64,000 bases of DNA from Dimorphilus gyrociliatus (lineage: Eukaryota; Annelida; Polychaeta; Dinophilidae): NCBI GenBank assembly GCA_904063045.1, contig CAJFCJ010000026.1, positions 536,964 to 600,963 on the forward strand, read 5' to 3'. Shown here one piece after another: positions 61,142-64,000 of this stretch. A program made the position numbers and the translations under genes. The notes below the pieces were generated by a model. That model did not search any database. It saw only the letters and a program-made list of their open reading frames with translations, and had not been told where the DNA came from. The stretch's first letter is position 1. Every line of letters starts with the position of its first letter.

Positions 61142-61195
61142 CACGTGACTATTTTGTATAAATATAGGAGAAAAATTGACGGTGGACTGTCAGTT
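61142..61195 (+). promoter_or_regulatory. LTR core promoter
   Basis: CACGTG, TATAAATA and TCAGTT; TATA begins 35 bp before the initiator A. The mirror copy is on the minus strand at 12962-13015. Confidence 0.65.
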
Positions 61196-61230
61196 ACCAA
61201 ATTGAGAAGACCCCGTCGTTTTCTCTGTCA

Positions 61231-61335
61231 GATTTTCGACAATAGAAAACAATGATTGTTTTCAGAAGAGACGCAATACTTTCGACAATCACATTGTCCA
61301 ATTAAACAATGATTGTTTTCTATTTTGTCGATGAT
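61231..61335. repeat. Short palindromic insertion in an LTR
   Basis: About 105 bp absent from the matching LTR at 56.66 kb. It has near-perfect terminal inverted repeats (CGACAATAGAAAACAATGAT at one end and the reverse complement of TCGACAAAATAGAAAACAAT at the other), each containing ACAATSATTGT. Its middle repeats the LTR-edge sequence ACTTTCGACAATCACATTGT found at 61053-61072. Mirror copy at about 12822-12926. Confidence 0.7.
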
Positions 61336-61502
61336 TTTTCTCTGATTTTATACGTTTTTCAATAAGTTTTTTCAAGGATCTCGCAAAAATCAAAAGACGG
61401 AAAATTTCAATTTTCATTTCATTTGAAATGATTAACATGATTCTCTTCACTCCAAACACTTCACCAATCCCACTTGACACTCATTTTGGTAACTTAGGAA
61501 AT

Positions 61503-61605
61503 GCAACATGGCCTAAAATTGCATGTTGCACCTTTTTTTAACTGAAAATAAAAGCCGATAAATAATTCGGCAAAAAAAAACATGACTCGCTTACAGTTGG
61601 TCATG
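61503..61605 (+). other. Three-hairpin module at the LTR poly(A) signal
   Basis: Hairpins at 61503-61529, 61554-61571 and 61581-61605, same stems as at 56.9 kb. Mirror at 12552-12654. Confidence 0.7.
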
Positions 61606-62034
61606 TTTTTTACGATGGAACTTTGTTTCGTGCTCTTTCACCGGAAGTGACGTTATTGATTTCCATGTAATTCGTCGAATTAACAAGTTGAAAACTTTCT
61701 CCTTTTTTTCTGGCAAGTGGGAAAGTATCTTTTTGTTCAACAAAAGTGAAATTTGCAGTATAAATCGTAGGGTAAATATTTAGTGAAAATGTATATGATT
61801 TTAGTATCGTTATATACAGTACATGCATTTGTAATATATTTTAGATCACATTTGGAAAAAGCTGGAAAGGACATGACTGAATATGGGGAAATAACCATAG
61901 AACGTGAGTTTTGAAAATAGAGAGCTGTTGAAACGAATGAATAAATAGAAAAATTGGAGAGAAAAGCCGTTAAAATGTATATAAAAACGAACCTAGAGAG
62001 TAAAAAAGACTAATTGAATTGTTGGAGCGTTGAT

Positions 62035-62310
62035 CTAACTGCCTACGAAGCGATCATACAAACGTAAATTGTTCATCTAAATTTGATTGGGATAAATGTA
62101 AGCAAACCACGCGATACATCCGTCCATCACAAAGATTCAACAACAGCCAGCCCAGCCCTTCCTGTTAGCATCAATCAATCAGACATCAACAATGATAGAA
62201 TGCTTATCTACGAGACAGAAGCACAAGTGCCATCAACAGGTATCTACCATTCGCAAGATGATTGCCTTAATAGATACTGGAGCCTCAATGTCTTTGATAA
62301 GCCGTAAATT
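62035..62310 (+). pseudogene. Bel/Pao Gag knuckle and protease remnant
   Basis: CLRSDHTNVNCSSKF (Gag knuckle with a displaced Cys) near 62040, then protease site ALIDTGASMSLISR near 62253-62300, in different frames. Confidence 0.75.
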
Positions 62311-62674
62311 TCTCCTACGAACGTCATATAAACCAAAGCCAGATGAATAATGCTGTATTGACAAATCGTATACGAACAACTCGTTTCAGCCAGTTGTCTT
62401 AGAACAAGTAAAATAATGTTGCCTCACTTAGATCCATTGTACGACATATATTGCTTACGTTGTCGATTGCCTACTAAGAAACAACCAGCTGTATACAGTT
62501 GTACTCCTCATCATGGTCCTCTACAAATGTTTCGACGCAATAGTTTCACGTATATCAAGTACCCACTCGGTTGGTACCGAACCTCTCTCTCTCTCCAACC
62601 GCCGAAGAACCCTATATGATAAATTGCATCTCATACACAGAAACGAGCAGTAGTGTTCATCACTTTCGTTCAAC

Positions 62675-62676
<2 letters not shown>

Positions 62677-62704
<28 letters not shown>
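62677..62704. repeat. (CT)14 microsatellite
   Basis: 28 bp of CT, the exact partner of 11453-11480. Confidence 0.95.
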
Positions 62705-62705
<1 letters not shown>

Positions 62706-62809
62706 AATGACATTCGTGCTATTAACCATCCTTCATAATAATAAATCTATGGCTAAAGGCGGATTTCAATCTATTCGACGACAAGCTAACATTTAACACC
62801 GAATAGTTC

Positions 62810-63200
62810 AAAGGAATACAGACCCTGCTCGACAAGGATTACACTTGTCCTGTACCTGACGATGAAGTTGAATTTTATCTTCCACATCACGGCGCTAAGA
62901 ATCTCAAGAAAGAAACCGTTCGAATCGTAATGCCAAGTACCACAGCCAGTCTTTAAATGTCTTACTGCCAGGCCCATCACTACTCACATGAAATCAATGT
63001 TTGTGAACGTCAGAGTACACATTCCTCTACTTCGGTTTCCTCTACGAAGATCCTACTGGGAAAGGTCATCTTCTCTCTTCTGTCATGACCCTTGATATAT
63101 TCGGATATTGGGAGCTACTAGTTCACCCTTTATAGCCTGTACTGCCCTAAACTCTGCTACAACACAACTACTTCGCTATCAACCCAAGAAAAGCTTGTAA
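62810..63200 (+). pseudogene. Bel/Pao reverse transcriptase remnant
   Basis: VEFYLPHHGAKNLKKETVRI, LLPGPSLLT and FGFLYEDPTGKGH in successive frames, then a broken GATSSPF-like block. The catalytic YMDD part is not present here. Confidence 0.75.
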
Positions 63201-63599
63201 TATCTGATGAACGTAATCGATTGAACGAAATATGCTGAATACGAAACTGTTTAACAAAGTAAGAGACAAATTGAAACTAGGATAGATCTCGAAAGAATTT
63301 TTGGAACGGGCATGCCAGATTTATTCAGGTCATAATAAGGTGGAAAGAGACATTAGGAATTCAATCCCCCACCTCTCAAGCCACTCTATTTACATTGCCT
63401 TCGCCAGTGCAGTCGATGGTCATAATGCATGATGCCAAACTCACGTGATGATATGGCGTTGTATCATTCAAACTTAAAGACTGTATCATAACTTCATTCT
63501 CTATTGCATTGTTCATTATTCAGCAAATTTCCTTCAAATTATTAGCGATTATTGTCGAATATAAGATTATTCCAACTTAGTACCTACATACCGACGACA

Positions 63600-64000
63600 A
63601 CACATACAGTATATGTTACATCTTTTAGAGTAAAAATTTGGGAAAAGCCGGAAATGACGTCACTGAAACTACCGTAGAATAGAACATTCGAAAGTGAAGA
63701 ACTGCTGAAAGGAATGAAGAAGTGGAAAAACTTGATAAGAAAAAAGGACGCTATAAAATTGTTAAATACAAAAGTTACTACTATTTGATGAATCCAAAGA
63801 GGTAATCATTAGCGAATCTTCTAATTGGTAGATCGATGAAAGGTTCATTAAAAAGTATGGTAAACACGAAATAAGATGGAAGAGAACTTTTGAGGACGAA
63901 CTGATCGTTGAAATTGTAGATGGGGAATAAATTGGAAACTATAAAACTAGTCAAAATTACTGCTTTTCTATATCCTTTCAAACAAATCAAATAGTGGAAA
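63600..64000 (+). mobile_element. Further LTR or leader copy at the window edge
   Basis: 63641-63780 matches 57191-57310 (including CCGGAAATGACGTCA at 63648-63662), then 63765-63870 matches 57840-57915. It continues beyond the window. Confidence 0.6.

Larger units (their letters stand above)
60490..61980 (+). mobile_element. Bel/Pao LTR shared by two elements in the right arm
   Basis: Contains CACGTG (61142-61147), TATAAATA (61157-61164), TCAGTT (61190-61195), hairpins (61503-61605) and CCGGAAGTGACGTTA (61641-61655). It follows one set of polymerase fragments and precedes another Gag-protease-polymerase set, as in tandem elements sharing an LTR. It also carries an inserted palindromic segment (61231-61335). 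Confidence 0.65.
56699..64000. repeat. Right arm of the giant inverted repeat
   Basis: Reverse complement of 10157-17317. The right arm keeps about 136 bp that the left lacks (around 58120-58290), plus other small differences in its inner 1.9 kb. The outer 5.4 kb show no difference in the stretches compared. The arm continues to the last base of the window, so its outer end is not seen. Confidence 0.92.

Noticed and set aside
10157-64000. Whole 54-kb unit as one giant DNA transposon with long terminal inverted repeats
   Set aside because: No transposase, integrase or packaging gene set lies between the arms as a unit, the arms are themselves Bel/Pao debris, and the outer ends and target duplications are not visible.
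1-64000. tRNA or rRNA genes
   Set aside because: I looked for T-loop-like GTTCGANTC and rRNA-like GC-rich blocks and found none convincing; a covariance-model scan would be decisive.

Overview
The window is AT-rich nuclear DNA from an invertebrate animal. The evidence is short spliceosomal introns (53, 54, 83 and 84 bp in the four genes I could splice), AATAAA polyadenylation signals, a THAP gene, a MADF-BESS gene, an ADAMTS-type metalloprotease remnant, many Bel/Pao retroelements, R2-like LINE remnants and Tc1/mariner remnants. MADF-BESS proteins and TATA plus TCAGTT initiator promoters are typical of arthropods, so an arthropod is my best guess. The species cannot be named from this sequence.

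Layout. 1-1370 is a diverged satellite built on GGAAACCATACTAGA. 1846-2471 is a two-exon gene for an acidic coiled-coil protein, followed by a minisatellite. 4978-7600 is copy A of a 2.4-2.6 kb direct repeat; copy B is at 19614-22045. 10157-17317 is the left arm of a very large inverted repeat. Its right arm runs from 56699 to the window end and probably beyond. The outer 5.4 kb of the arms look identical, including a 28-bp AG microsatellite. Both arms are stacked, decayed Bel/Pao elements. 17840-19160 is an ADAMTS-like pseudogene. 22.2-26 kb is a graveyard on the minus strand: Bel/Pao gag and protease, an R2-like LINE, a Tc1 scrap and a prokaryote-type porphobilinogen synthase remnant. 26.9-29.3 kb and 36.2-37.7 kb carry shuffled repeat modules and a gag remnant.

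The gene-bearing core is 31-43 kb: a possible Bcl-2-like reading frame (31.4-31.8 kb, minus), a MADF-BESS regulator (32944-33726), a THAP protein (38291-38811), an intact bacterial-type Tag DNA-3-methyladenine glycosylase (40942-41550, minus) and a two-exon acidic repeat protein with tandem SUMO-interacting-like motifs (41845-43053, minus). 48-54.7 kb is another old Bel/Pao element between diverged LTRs. 55.4-56.5 kb is an R2-like LINE 3' end.

The most unusual signals are: (1) three consecutive hairpins near the LTR poly(A) signal, kept in three diverged LTR families with paired-base changes; (2) a shared LTR core promoter (CACGTG, TATAAATA, TCAGTT) plus composite CCGGAAGTGACGTCA sites; (3) the near-identical inverted repeat; (4) prokaryote-like genes (Tag intact, porphobilinogen synthase broken) in an animal-type locus; (5) a dispersed repeat whose copies carry GCGCCATCTG, a CTCF-like core. 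Everything here was read by eye; no alignment or database search was run.
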